NCBI GenBank assembly: GCA_902799835.1
Contig: CADCCF010000003.1
Span: forward strand, 1 to 64,000
Length of the DNA: 64,000 bases
Reading direction: 5' to 3'
Source: an uncultured Pseudomonadota bacterium
GTDB lineage: Bacteria; Pseudomonadota; Alphaproteobacteria; RF32; CAG-239
Made by a program: the position numbers and the translations under genes. The notes under the pieces are model-generated. The model saw only the letters and a list, made by a program, of their open reading frames with translations, searched no databases and had not been told where the DNA came from. Of the stretch, positions 8,472-16,502 are shown piece by piece (within the stretch, counting starts at the first letter, position 1; the number at the start of each line of letters is the position of its first letter).

Positions 8472-10160
8472 ATGTCAAAAATCTTGATTACCTCGGCCTT
8501 GCCTTATATTAACGGGGTACCCCATCTCGGACACATGGCCGGATGCCTTTTGCCATCCGATGTTTATGCTCGCTTTCAGCGTCTGATGGGAAATGAGGTT
8601 TTGTATATCGGTGGAACCGATGAGCATGGCACAACTTCCGAAGTCGGTGCTCTCAAAGCCGGCATGGATGTTCAAAGTTATTGTGATATGTTTCATGCCC
8701 GTCATGCCAAAATATATCAAGATTTTAACTTATCATTTGATTTTTTCGGCCGCACCTCAACCCCGGAAAACAAAGAAGCGACCTATCATATTTTTGAACA
8801 ATTGGATAAAAACGGTTATATTGAAGAAAAATCCATCAAACAGGTTTATTCCATTGATGACAAAATGTTTTTGGCTGACCGCTACATTACCGGAACTTGT
8901 CCCTATTGCGGTTATGACAAAGCTCGCGGTGATCAGTGTGAAAACTGCACTCGTGTTTTAGAGCCGACTGAATTGATAAATGCTCGTAGCACTATTTCCG
9001 GTTCAACTAATTTGGAAGTTCGCGAAACCAAGCATCTTTTCCTCAATTTACCTAAGTTAGAAGAAAAATTATCCGCTTGGGTAAAAACCAAAGAGCCTTT
9101 TTGGCCCGAGGTTGCTTATACTATTGCGCTTAAATGGCTCAAAGAAGGCTTACAGGAACGTTGCATTACTCGCGATTTGAAATGGGGATTTCCGGTTAAC
9201 AAACCAGGCTTTGAAGACAAAGTTTTTTATGTTTGGTTTGATGCCCCCATTGGCTATATCGGCATTACCAAACAATGGGAAGCTCTTGATAAAGAGCATC
9301 GTCATTGGCAAGATTGGTGGCTTAATCCCGAAAATGTTCGCCATGTCGAATTTATGGGCAAAGACAATGTTCCTTATCACTCAATTACTTTTCCCGCCAC
9401 TCTGATCGGTACCGGCGAAGATTGGACGCAAGTCGATTTTCTAAAAGGCTTCAGCTATCTTACTTATGACGGCGGTAAATTCTCCAAATCAGAAAATCGC
9501 GGTATTTTTGCTGAAGATGCCGTCCAAGAATTTCCTGCCGATTACTGGCGCTATTGGATTATGGCTAATTCCCCCGAATCATCGGATGCTTCTTTTACAT
9601 GGGATTTGTTTGCCGGTGCAGTCAACAAAGATTTGAACGGCGTTTTAGGTAACTTTGTCTCCCGTGTTTTGAAAATGACATCATCAAAATTGGGCGATAA
9701 TGTCCCATCCGGCGGCGAATTTAGCGATCTGGAAAAAGGCCTGATTGATACTTTGCAAACCAAAATAAATAATTACATCAAGTTTATGGAGCAGATGGAG
9801 TTTCGCAAAGCTTTGGCTGAGTTGCGCGCTATTTGGGTTGAAGGCAATAACTATATCACTGTTGCCGAACCTTGGACGGTTATTAAAGAAGATGAACAGC
9901 GCGCCAAAGTCATTTTACGCACCTGCATCAATTTAATTCGCATTTTTGCCATTGTTTCAGCACCGATTATGCCGGAAACTTCATCTAAGATGTTAAGCAA
10001 ATTTAATCTTTCTTTATCTGGTCTGTGCAATTTTGATGTGGCAAAAGAAATTAATTTCTTCCATGGTGGCGAAACATTTGAAGTCGGCGATATGCTGTTT
10101 GAGCGCATCGCTCCGGAAAAAATTGAAGAAATGAAAAACAAATATGGGAGTTCCAAATAA
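8472..10160 (+). CDS. metG: Methionyl-tRNA synthetase
   Basis: Charges tRNA-Met with methionine using ATP. Class I signatures are intact: HLGH at residues 18-21 and KFSKS near residue 335. A zinc-binding insertion with two CxxC pairs (CPYC...CENC) lies at about residues 143-160. At 562 residues it ends with the anticodon-binding helical domain and lacks the C-terminal tRNA-binding extension of the longer E. coli type. In many Alphaproteobacteria metG sits between holB and tatD; here it is elsewhere. The stop overlaps the next start by one base (TAATG). Confidence 0.97.
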   Translation: MSKILITSALPYINGVPHLGHMAGCLLPSDVYARFQRLMGNEVLYIGGTDEHGTTSEVGALKAGMDVQSYCDMFHARHAKIYQDFNLSFDFFGRTSTPENKEATYHIFEQLDKNGYIEEKSIKQVYSIDDKMFLADRYITGTCPYCGYDKARGDQCENCTRVLEPTELINARSTISGSTNLEVRETKHLFLNLPKLEEKLSAWVKTKEPFWPEVAYTIALKWLKEGLQERCITRDLKWGFPVNKPGFEDKVFYVWFDAPIGYIGITKQWEALDKEHRHWQDWWLNPENVRHVEFMGKDNVPYHSITFPATLIGTGEDWTQVDFLKGFSYLTYDGGKFSKSENRGIFAEDAVQEFPADYWRYWIMANSPESSDASFTWDLFAGAVNKDLNGVLGNFVSRVLKMTSSKLGDNVPSGGEFSDLEKGLIDTLQTKINNYIKFMEQMEFRKALAELRAIWVEGNNYITVAEPWTVIKEDEQRAKVILRTCINLIRIFAIVSAPIMPETSSKMLSKFNLSLSGLCNFDVAKEINFFHGGETFEVGDMLFERIAPEKIEEMKNKYGSSK

Positions 10161-10990
10161 TGTTTGGTAGAAAAAAAGACAGTGACGATATTGGTCCCAG
10201 CAAAGGACTTATGAAATGGATAAATCGCTTTTTCCGTTTTATTCTCTATCCTTTTATCCATCCTTGGGCTTTTTTATGCCTGGTACTGATTATTGTTGCA
10301 GCTGTTTTAGTTCCTTTGTTGGCATACAAAATTGAGTTTACCAATATACCGCAATGGTATAAAAATTTATTTGTTCAAGCATATGAAGCAACCACTCCGT
10401 TGAAAGAAAAAGCTGTTCAAAAATATAACGAGTTTACCAACAAACAGCCCCCCAAGATTGATGATGCCAAAGACAAAAATCAAAATGACATTATTGATTA
10501 TGAAACTTCTGCTCCCGCGCAGCGTCCAGTGTTCCAATCCGATCAACCGGAAATCGCAGCCCCGGATACTACCATACAACGTGAAAGTTTTAGTGATAAA
10601 TTGGAAGAAATTGCACCTCAAACTGAAGAACAACCCAAAATTGCAGAACAAACTGCCCAACCAGATGTTTATTTTAAGCGCAATGACAGTTTAGGCTTAA
10701 CCTATTTGGATAGCCCTGAAAAAATCACCGGGCGTTTCACAATTATCAACGCCAACGAGGCTTTGATTAATAGCACCAGCATATTTCTCTATGGTGTATA
10801 TACTCCTTCACAAAACAACAAAAATGCCTCATTGTATATGCTAAAAACTTATGATGGCAAACAGGTTGATTGTTATATCGGTGCCTATACCTCTGATAAA
10901 CATGCTACGGCCATTTGCTATTATGAAAACAAGAGCATTAATCATGACATGATTACCCAAGGCTTTGCGCAAAATGTAAGCTTATACTGA
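10160..10990 (+). CDS. Single-pass membrane protein with degenerate SNase-like C-terminal domain
   Basis: A 276-residue protein. Residues 30-58 form one strongly hydrophobic span near a cytoplasmic N-terminus, then a low-complexity Pro/Gln/Lys linker to about residue 165. The last 100 residues follow the staphylococcal-nuclease-fold pattern (GRFTIINANEALIN...IFLYGVYTP...GKQVDCYIGAY...ATAICYYENKSINHDMITQGFAQN). The catalytic Arg, Glu and Arg of active nucleases appear replaced, so it is probably a binding or structural domain. It starts one base before the end of metG with GGGAG upstream, so it is translationally coupled to metG. Function unknown. Confidence 0.8.
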   Translation: MFGRKKDSDDIGPSKGLMKWINRFFRFILYPFIHPWAFLCLVLIIVAAVLVPLLAYKIEFTNIPQWYKNLFVQAYEATTPLKEKAVQKYNEFTNKQPPKIDDAKDKNQNDIIDYETSAPAQRPVFQSDQPEIAAPDTTIQRESFSDKLEEIAPQTEEQPKIAEQTAQPDVYFKRNDSLGLTYLDSPEKITGRFTIINANEALINSTSIFLYGVYTPSQNNKNASLYMLKTYDGKQVDCYIGAYTSDKHATAICYYENKSINHDMITQGFAQNVSLY

Positions 10991-12430
10991 TTGAAAGTTT
11001 TTTCTATGTGGCAACCGGTTTTAATGATTTGTGGTTATTTCATCAGCGTACTGGGCATTGCTATGCTGGCTCCGGCTATGCTTGATTTATATCACCACGA
11101 TACAAATTGGTCGATTTTTGTAAGCGCATCGGTTGTAGCAATGTTCATCGGTTTTTCGCTCTTTTTGAGCAATCGTGGTAAAATTAAAGAAATATCCATC
11201 CGTCAAGCTTATCTTTTGACTGTATTAAGCTGGACCTCTGTCGGATTGTTAGCAACCATACCTTTTGTTTTTAGCGGAATGTCATTGACCGACGCTTTGT
11301 TTGAAGGATTTTCCGGCATAACCACCACCGGAGCCAGTGTATCATCAAGCATTGAAAAACTTCCACCTTCTATTTTGTTATGGCGAGCGGTGCTAAACGG
11401 ACTGGGCGGTGTAGGAATTGTCATTTTTGCTACGGCATTATTGCCTTTTTTGGGCATTGGCGGCATGCAACTTTTCCAACGCGAGAACTCTGATGTCAAT
11501 GAAAAATTTATGCCCAAAATAAGCTACATGGCCAAACGCATAATTTTGGTTTATGTGATTTTAATCGGGCTTTGCCTATTTTCACTCAAACTAGCCGGCA
11601 TGACTTGGTTTGATGCCTTATGCCATTCTCTTTCCACTATATCTACCAGCGGCTCATCAACCCACAATGCTTCTATCGGTGCCTATAATTCATCGTCCAT
11701 CGAATGGATTATTGCCTTATTTATGTTTTTAGGAGCTTGCCCTTTAGCCTTTTTCTACAATTTGATTGCCTCACATCAATTCGGTCAACTGCGTTCCGGT
11801 CAAGTCGGAGCATTTATTAAAATTCTTATTTTTTATGTTGCGATAATGTGGGGATGGCTGAGTTATAACGACATCTACACCCCGCTTGATGCTTTGCGTC
11901 AGGCTGTTTTTACGGTTATATCCTTAACTTCATCAACCGGATATGCTTCTGCCGATTATCTGCAATGGGGTGCTTTTGCTGCCACTGCCGCATTAATATT
12001 CACTCTTACCGGAGGATGCAGCGGATCAACCAGCGGCTCGGTCAAAATATTTCGCTGGCAGGTTATAATTGCTCAACTTAAAAGAGCTCTGATTACGACC
12101 ACCGAACCCAATCGCATGTTGCCGCTTAAGGTTGGCAAGATTAATGTCAGTTCAACTGCTGCCAATTCCGTAGTTATCTTTTTCATGGCTTATTTTTTCA
12201 GTATTGTAATTATAACCACTATTGTTTCGCTTTGCGGGGTTGACTTTTTGACCGCATTTAGTGCCGTTATCAACTGCATAACCAATGTTGGTTGCACCTT
12301 GAGTAATAACATGTCTTATGCTGATTTTAGCGATACCGTAAAAATAATTTTATCTTTTACCATGTTATTGGGACGTCTTGAAGTTATGACAGTATTAGTT
12401 TTACTTTGCAAAAACTTCTGGCAAAGATAA
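10991..12430 (+). CDS. trkH: TrkH-family potassium uptake protein
   Basis: Membrane subunit of a Trk/Ktr-type K+ uptake system. About ten or more hydrophobic spans and the four pore-loop repeats are visible (TTTGAS, STSGSS, TSSTGYAS, NVGCT), plus the family motif NGLGGVGIVIFATALLPFLGIGGMQ split over the first repeat. Length (479) is normal. The frame opens with TTG directly after the preceding TGA; the first ATG (11006, MWQPVL) may be the true start. The cytosolic regulator trkA is not in the window. Confidence 0.95.
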   Translation: MKVFSMWQPVLMICGYFISVLGIAMLAPAMLDLYHHDTNWSIFVSASVVAMFIGFSLFLSNRGKIKEISIRQAYLLTVLSWTSVGLLATIPFVFSGMSLTDALFEGFSGITTTGASVSSSIEKLPPSILLWRAVLNGLGGVGIVIFATALLPFLGIGGMQLFQRENSDVNEKFMPKISYMAKRIILVYVILIGLCLFSLKLAGMTWFDALCHSLSTISTSGSSTHNASIGAYNSSSIEWIIALFMFLGACPLAFFYNLIASHQFGQLRSGQVGAFIKILIFYVAIMWGWLSYNDIYTPLDALRQAVFTVISLTSSTGYASADYLQWGAFAATAALIFTLTGGCSGSTSGSVKIFRWQVIIAQLKRALITTTEPNRMLPLKVGKINVSSTAANSVVIFFMAYFFSIVIITTIVSLCGVDFLTAFSAVINCITNVGCTLSNNMSYADFSDTVKIILSFTMLLGRLEVMTVLVLLCKNFWQR

Positions 12431-12431
12431 C

Positions 12432-12460
12432 AAAAGAGGCTTTCTCGCAAGCCTCTTTTA
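12432..12460. terminator. Bidirectional terminator between trkH and a lipoprotein gene
   Basis: AAAAGAGGC (12432-12440) pairs with GCCTCTTTT (12451-12459) with a 10-nt loop; A and T tracts on the two sides suit both converging genes. Confidence 0.85.
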
Positions 12461-12463
12461 TTT

Positions 12464-12877
12464 TTACTCCAATACTACACTAGCTTTGGCTATATCTTTT
12501 TTGCCTTGAATATCGTAGCGATAATAATAAATCATCTCACGTTCATTTATGCAATTGGCATCAACCGCCGCCTCTGGCACACCCCACAAAATAGAAATCG
12601 GCCAAAGTAATAAATTTAAAGTTCCATATAAATAATGTGTGCTATCGCCGCCATTACCTGCTGCCAAATAAAAATTGCCGATACCTGGAAGCAAATTCAA
12701 TGCACCTGCCATTGCCGGATTGGCTGGTCGTTCCCAATTACCGACAGATTTATCAACTGTAATGCCATTAGCTTTAAGTTGTTGCAACTGGATACGCTCT
12801 TGTCCGCTCAATGTAGTACATCCGCAAAGGAAAACTACTGCTGTCAAACCTGTCATCAATTTATGCTTAATCATCAA
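12464..12877 (-). CDS. Conserved small lipoprotein, 137 aa
   Basis: A signal peptide with lipobox LCGC near residue 19 marks a secreted lipoprotein. The body has the pattern ANPAMAGALNLLPGIGNFYLA followed by YLYGTLNLLLWPISILWGVP and DANCINEREMIYYYRY, which I recall as a widespread uncharacterised proteobacterial lipoprotein family. Two amphipathic or membrane-dipping segments are likely. It lies downstream of, and in the same direction as, the candidate structured RNA at 12905-13120, whose terminator lies just before this gene; the RNA may be its leader or an independent transcript. Confidence 0.85.
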   Translation of the reverse strand: MMIKHKLMTGLTAVVFLCGCTTLSGQERIQLQQLKANGITVDKSVGNWERPANPAMAGALNLLPGIGNFYLAAGNGGDSTHYLYGTLNLLLWPISILWGVPEAAVDANCINEREMIYYYRYDIQGKKDIAKASVVLE

Positions 12878-12904
12878 AAAAGTCCTTTATAGTCTAAAGT
12901 TCCA

Positions 12905-13120
12905 ACAAAAAACCCGCTCTTATAAAAAAGGCGGGCGGATGTTCAGAAACCGTACTAACGCATAAAAGACGGCTCGGCTTATTTGGCCAAAGCCTTATTC
13001 GCCGACATCCGTCCATATCAAGAACGAAAATCGACGTATAATTTATTAGTCGCCACATCAAATGCGACTATGCATTAGTTTAAAGGGTTCTGACGCCCTT
13101 GAAATATCAACGATATTTCA
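12905..13120 (-). ncRNA. Candidate structured small RNA, about 215 nt, unidentified
   Basis: On the minus strand a near-consensus promoter (13127-13155) is followed by a non-coding stretch rich in hairpins and an intrinsic terminator at 12906-12935. Visible stems, given on the plus strand: GAAATAT/ATATTTC (13101-13119), AAGGG/CCCTT (13082-13100), AGTCGC/GCGACT (about 13049-13070), and a long-range CGGATGT/ACATCCG pairing (about 12936-13015). No translated frame is convincing. A 6S RNA is a reasonable candidate from size and architecture; tmRNA, SRP RNA and RNase P RNA hallmarks were not seen. An attenuating leader of the next lipoprotein gene is the alternative. Confidence 0.6.
12906..12935 (-). 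terminator. Intrinsic terminator of the candidate RNA
   Basis: CCCGC (12913-12917) and GCGGG (12931-12935) pair; in minus-strand sense the stem is followed by a six-T run. Confidence 0.75.
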
Positions 13121-13126
13121 TTTAAG

Positions 13127-13155
13127 AGATTAAAAAATATCAAACTGATTGTCAA
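13127..13155 (-). promoter_or_regulatory. Strong sigma-70-type promoter of the candidate RNA
   Basis: Minus-strand TTGACA (13150-13155), 17-bp spacer, TAATCT (13127-13132). It is among the best matches to the housekeeping consensus in the window, which fits an abundant stable RNA. Confidence 0.7.
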
Positions 13156-13240
13156 GTCATAAGAAAATAAAATTATGCAAAAAGTGTCTTGCAATATATT
13201 AATTGTACTTTATAAGTAAAATTCCTACCCCACGTACAAT

Positions 13241-13370
13241 TAAAAAACTTGGAAAATGGTGTAGATAAAGTCAAAATAAGAAGAGAGAAAATTTTAGCGT
13301 AGTAAAGCCTACGTGAATTTTCTCTCTTTCGCTATTTTGGCTCTAGATGCGCCATTATACGAGTTTTTTA
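13241..13370 (-). repeat. Palindromic 3'-end element E2 (over the fliE stop)
   Basis: TAAAAAACT (13241-13249) pairs with AGTTTTTTA (13362-13370), CAAAATA (13272-13278) with TATTTTG (about 13333-13339), AGAGAGAAAATT (13282-13293) with AATTTTCTCTCT (13316-13327), and CGTAG (13298-13302) with CTACG (13309-13313). The stop codon of fliE lies in the outer arm. In fliE sense the core TCACGTAGGCTTTACTACG matches E1 except for paired changes in the stem. Same orientation to its gene as E1. Confidence 0.85.
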
Positions 13371-13688
13371 TATGTTCATTTGCATAATTGAGTTGTAAGC
13401 CTTTATCGCCGTGTCACGAACAGCAACAACCGTCTCCAAAGCCTGTTCGGCATTAGATATGGCCAAAACCACATCTTGGATATCGGCTTGTCCCTTAATG
13501 CCGTTGATGGTGGTGATTTCTGCTTGTTTCTGAGCATAAACAGTCTCATCAACCACATTCTTCAAAACATCAGTAAAACTGTTGTCTACTGCAACTTGTG
13601 ATGTCATTTGTTGCGTTTGCGGACCGGCTGAGCCGATACGATTCAAAGCTGTCTGATAAGCGGCTAATGCATTGTTAATTGAATTCAT
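13368..13688 (-). CDS. fliE: Flagellar hook-basal body protein FliE
   Basis: FliE joins the MS ring to the proximal rod. The 106-residue protein shows the family pattern: SFTDVLKNVVDE, then AEITTINGIKGQADIQDVVLAISNAEQALETVVAVRDTAI-AYNSIMQM at the C-terminus, the latter being the conserved helical hairpin. Third gene of a minus-strand flgB-flgC-fliE operon, 22 bases after flgC. Its stop codon lies in the arm of palindrome E2, so the operon transcript ends in that hairpin. Confidence 0.95.
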   Translation of the reverse strand: MNSINNALAAYQTALNRIGSAGPQTQQMTSQVAVDNSFTDVLKNVVDETVYAQKQAEITTINGIKGQADIQDVVLAISNAEQALETVVAVRDTAIKAYNSIMQMNI

Positions 13689-13710
13689 TTTAATCTCCCC
13701 AAATTAAAAA

Positions 13711-14124
13711 TTATTTCAATATATCCAAAACCGAATTATTCATCTCACGCGCGGTTTTCAGCATATTTAAGTTAGCTTCATAAACCCGCTGTGCCTCTTT
13801 CATATCCATCATCTCAATCAAAGGATTGACATTGGGCAATTCAATATAGCCTTGTTGATCTGCGGCCGGATGATGCGGATCATACTTTTTTTCATAAGGC
13901 GACATATCTTTAACAATTTTATCAACCTTAACTTTTTCGGCTCCGGTCTTAGGATCAACATAATTGGCAAAACTAACCACCTGACGACGATAAGGCTCTT
14001 TGCCCTTTTCGGCAGAAACCGAGTCAGCATTTGCCATGTTTTGCGAAATAACTTTCAGCCGCTCGGCCTGAGCTTTCATTCCCGAGGATGCGATATCTGC
14101 ACTTATAGTCAAATCATTTGCCAT
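13711..14124 (-). CDS. flgC: Flagellar basal-body rod protein FlgC
   Basis: Proximal rod subunit. 137 residues with the N-terminal rod motif (SSGMKAQAERLKVISQNMANADS) and the conserved C-terminal NVNPLIEMMDMKEAQRVYEANLNMLKTAREM, both needed for coiled-coil packing in the rod. Middle operon gene, 6 bases after flgB and just before fliE. Confidence 0.97.
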   Translation of the reverse strand: MANDLTISADIASSGMKAQAERLKVISQNMANADSVSAEKGKEPYRRQVVSFANYVDPKTGAEKVKVDKIVKDMSPYEKKYDPHHPAADQQGYIELPNVNPLIEMMDMKEAQRVYEANLNMLKTAREMNNSVLDILK

Positions 14125-14130
14125 TGTCTA

Positions 14131-14565
14131 TTATCCGTTAATCTTGGTGTTGGCCGTTGAAATCATATTTTTGTATTTGTTATAGATGGTAATCATCTTT
14201 TTATACTCATTGCTGGCTTTGCTGGCCTCATTCATCTGATCTTCAACAATCACACCATTGCCGTCAATCGTTAAAGCATCTTTCAACGTAGCTGTATGAA
14301 CCTTGTAGCCGCCACGCGTTTTGGCATCCGAAACCGACTTCAATGTGGCATAATGCTTGGCATGAGTCGTTGTCAAACCGCTAATTATCGCCGTCCTTCC
14401 GGCATTCGCCCCATTCAAGAAAGCCGGTTCTTCAATTGTTTTAGCCAGATAACCCGGGGTTGAAGCATTAGCAATATTCTGTGCAATAACTCGCTGCTTG
14501 GCCGATAAATACTGCATATTGCGCCCAGCCATATCAAAAACCGTTAAATTGCGTAAATCGACCAT
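14131..14565 (-). CDS. flgB: Flagellar basal-body rod protein FlgB
   Basis: Proximal rod subunit, first gene of flgB-flgC-fliE. 144 residues; the N-terminal segment YLSAKQRVIAQNIANASTPGY is the classic flagellar rod/hook motif, and a C-terminal helix (KASNEYKKMITIYNKYKNM) is typical. An AAGGGG ribosome binding site precedes the ATG. It diverges from the FlhB-like gene with about 120 bases between starts. Confidence 0.96.
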   Translation of the reverse strand: MVDLRNLTVFDMAGRNMQYLSAKQRVIAQNIANASTPGYLAKTIEEPAFLNGANAGRTAIISGLTTTHAKHYATLKSVSDAKTRGGYKVHTATLKDALTIDGNGVIVEDQMNEASKASNEYKKMITIYNKYKNMISTANTKING

Positions 14566-14687
14566 CTGTTTCCCCTTAATATTTCATTATAAAACATGCA
14601 ATTTTTATGCCAAACAAAACATCTTGCAAACTCCAAAGAACATATTATCATAAGCAATATAATTTCGCCTTGGAGTGCCAAATACCC

Positions 14688-14999
14688 ATGAAAGATAATA
14701 GCACAAATAGACTTAAAAACAATGCAACATCAAATTTGTCCACAGATGAAAAATATGCTGTGGCTTTAGGCTATGACCAGGCAAAAGACAATGCGCCGAA
14801 AGTATTAGCCAAAGGTCAAGGCGAAATAGCCGAAAAAATTATCGAAATAGCCCGCGCTAACAATATTGAAATCCGCTCAGATGCTGACTTATTGCAAATC
14901 TTAAAAGCGGTTGACATCAACCAAGAAATCCCCCTCGAGGCTTTTGCCGCCGTCGCCGAAATCATCTCTTATATCTATCAGCAAAACGGCAAAATGTAA
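14688..14999 (+). CDS. FlhB-like C-terminal-domain protein (FhlB type), 103 aa
   Basis: The protein corresponds to the cytoplasmic C-terminal domain of the flagellar export-switch protein FlhB: AVALGYDQAKDNAPKVLAKG, then AEKIIEIARANNIEIRSDADLLQILKAVDINQEIP, then AVAEIISYIYQ. It lacks membrane segments and the autocleaving NPTH motif, as in stand-alone FlhB homologues. The start at 14688 has a GGAG upstream; an upstream ATG (14607) gives an N-terminus unlike the family. It is divergent from flgB, consistent with a role in flagellar export. Confidence 0.88.
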   Translation: MKDNSTNRLKNNATSNLSTDEKYAVALGYDQAKDNAPKVLAKGQGEIAEKIIEIARANNIEIRSDADLLQILKAVDINQEIPLEAFAAVAEIISYIYQQNGKM

Positions 15000-15028
15000 T
15001 AATCATACTAAAACAAACGAATCGGTAA

Positions 15029-15129
15029 TTCGGATAATAAGAAAAGTCAAGCTAAGCGGCAGGAGCGTATTAAGCGTGTGTGACTTAGCTTGGCTGAATT
15101 TTTCTGTATTAGATGACTCACTATCCGAA
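15029..15129 (-). repeat. Palindromic 3'-end element E3 (over the rsmB stop)
   Basis: TTCGGATA (15029-15036) pairs with TATCCGAA (15122-15129) and TCAAGCTAAG (about 15047-15056) with CTTAGCTTGG (about 15084-15093). In rsmB sense it starts with GAAAAGTTCGGATAG, which codes for the last residues and the stop. The apex (15056-15083) has the same length as in E4 and E5 but is the most diverged. Confidence 0.75.
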
Positions 15130-16335
15130 CTTTTCTAATACACAAATAAAAAATCCATCAGTTCCGGTCTTATAAGGTGACAACCTCAACCACCTTTCAT
15201 CATCATGCGGATAAGGCGCGGCAATTTTGCCCTCCCATAATGTTTTCATATTAACCGGCTTAAACTCGCTGTGCACAACCAAAAATTGCTCGATTTGCTT
15301 TTCATTTTCATCCGCTAAAACCGAACAGGTGATATAAATAATTCTCCCGCCGATTTTGGTTTTAGTCGCCGCAATTTCCAACAACTCCGCCTGAATTTTA
15401 GTCAAACCGAACAACTTTTCTTTAGTTAATCTAAATTTGGCATCCGGCGCCCTCCGCCAAGTTCCGGTTCCCGAACAAGGTGCATCTAATATAAATCGGT
15501 CAAAATCTTTATCAGAATCAGCAATTATCTCGGTTAGCTCTATATTATGCACACCAAGCCGTGCCATCCGCGGCTTAATAGCCTCCAAGCGTTTTGCTTC
15601 AATATCATAAGCCAAAATATGTCCGTTATCTTTCAGGATATTGCTCAAAGCCAAAGATTTACCCCCGGCTCCGCAACAATAATCAATTATCTTGTGTTCC
15701 GGCTTGGCATCAATCAAAATTGCCGCCAATTGGCTGGCCTCATCTTGCACATCCAAATAGCCGTCTTGCCAAGCCATACAGTTATTTAAAACCAATCGCT
15801 CGGCTATATGCAAACAATAGGGTGAATATTGCCCTTTGATGCTTTCAATTCCCTCAGCTTTGAGCTTTGATTGTAATTCATCTGACGAAATTCCGTGGGC
15901 TCTGACATCGGTTTGGGCTTGCCCGTTCAGAGCTTTACAAAATTCCAAATTACCGATTTTCTCATACAACCATTGTGGACACTCCGCCTCCACCCAATTG
16001 GGATAAGGTTCTTCATTCTCTTTTTCCAACCAAACACGCTCATCCTCACTTAACGGAGCTACTCCATAGGTTGAATTATCAAAAACTTCTTCTAATCTGT
16101 CTTTGGCAAAATACAGCAAAATTTTGCGTGGCTCAGAACTTTTGGCATCAAAAGTCAACTTGCAACGATTGCGGATAATCTGCCAAGTTGTATCAACAAT
16201 AAACTTACGATCTTTGGAGCCGATATATTTACGCGCCCTGATATAATCATTAATAATCTTATCGGCCGGTTGTTCATCTTTGAACACTTCCGTTATAATC
16301 TCTAATATTGCTTGATAACGTGCGCCTGACTGCAT
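15121..16335 (-). CDS. rsmB: 16S rRNA m5C methyltransferase, RsmB/NOL1-NOP2-Sun family
   Basis: SAM-dependent RNA cytosine-C5 methyltransferase. 404 residues: N-terminal helical NusB-like region, then the catalytic core with the SAM motif DYCCGAGGKSLALSN, motif IV DAPCSGTGTW containing one catalytic Cys, and motif VI YITCSVLADENE with the second Cys. Best match is RsmB, which modifies 16S C967, but other family members cannot be excluded. The last four residues and TAG stop (EKFG) come from palindrome E3, so the original C-terminus may have been replaced. Confidence 0.88.
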   Translation of the reverse strand: MQSGARYQAILEIITEVFKDEQPADKIINDYIRARKYIGSKDRKFIVDTTWQIIRNRCKLTFDAKSSEPRKILLYFAKDRLEEVFDNSTYGVAPLSEDERVWLEKENEEPYPNWVEAECPQWLYEKIGNLEFCKALNGQAQTDVRAHGISSDELQSKLKAEGIESIKGQYSPYCLHIAERLVLNNCMAWQDGYLDVQDEASQLAAILIDAKPEHKIIDYCCGAGGKSLALSNILKDNGHILAYDIEAKRLEAIKPRMARLGVHNIELTEIIADSDKDFDRFILDAPCSGTGTWRRAPDAKFRLTKEKLFGLTKIQAELLEIAATKTKIGGRIIYITCSVLADENEKQIEQFLVVHSEFKPVNMKTLWEGKIAAPYPHDDERWLRLSPYKTGTDGFFICVLEKFG

Positions 16336-16373
16336 TTGATACTATCCTCTCAATTCAACAAAAACACTGACTC

Positions 16374-16502
16374 GAAAAAGTTCGAAGAATTAGACAGATA
16401 ATTAAGAATTAAAATTGGCGAAAGCGGAGTTTACTATAAACGTAAATGAGCATTTCGCAAATTGTGAATTCTTCAATTAGCTGTCAATTATGCGAACTTT
16501 TC
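16374..16502 (-). repeat. Palindromic 3'-end element E4 (over the rlmE stop)
   Basis: GAAAAAGTTCG (16374-16384) pairs with CGAACTTTTC (16493-16502), GACAG (16393-16397) with CTGTC (about 16481-16485), AAGAATT with AATTCTT, and GGCGAAA with TTTCGC nearer the apex. The apical segment 16424-16451 is the same length (28 nt) as that of E5 and identical at 21 positions; one pair in its inner stem changes from G-C to T-A. Confidence 0.85.

Noticed and set aside
12905-13120. tmRNA, SRP RNA or RNase P RNA
   Set aside because: No tRNA-like ends or tag frame, no SRP GGAAGCAGCCA-like loop, and too short and without the conserved RNase P segments.
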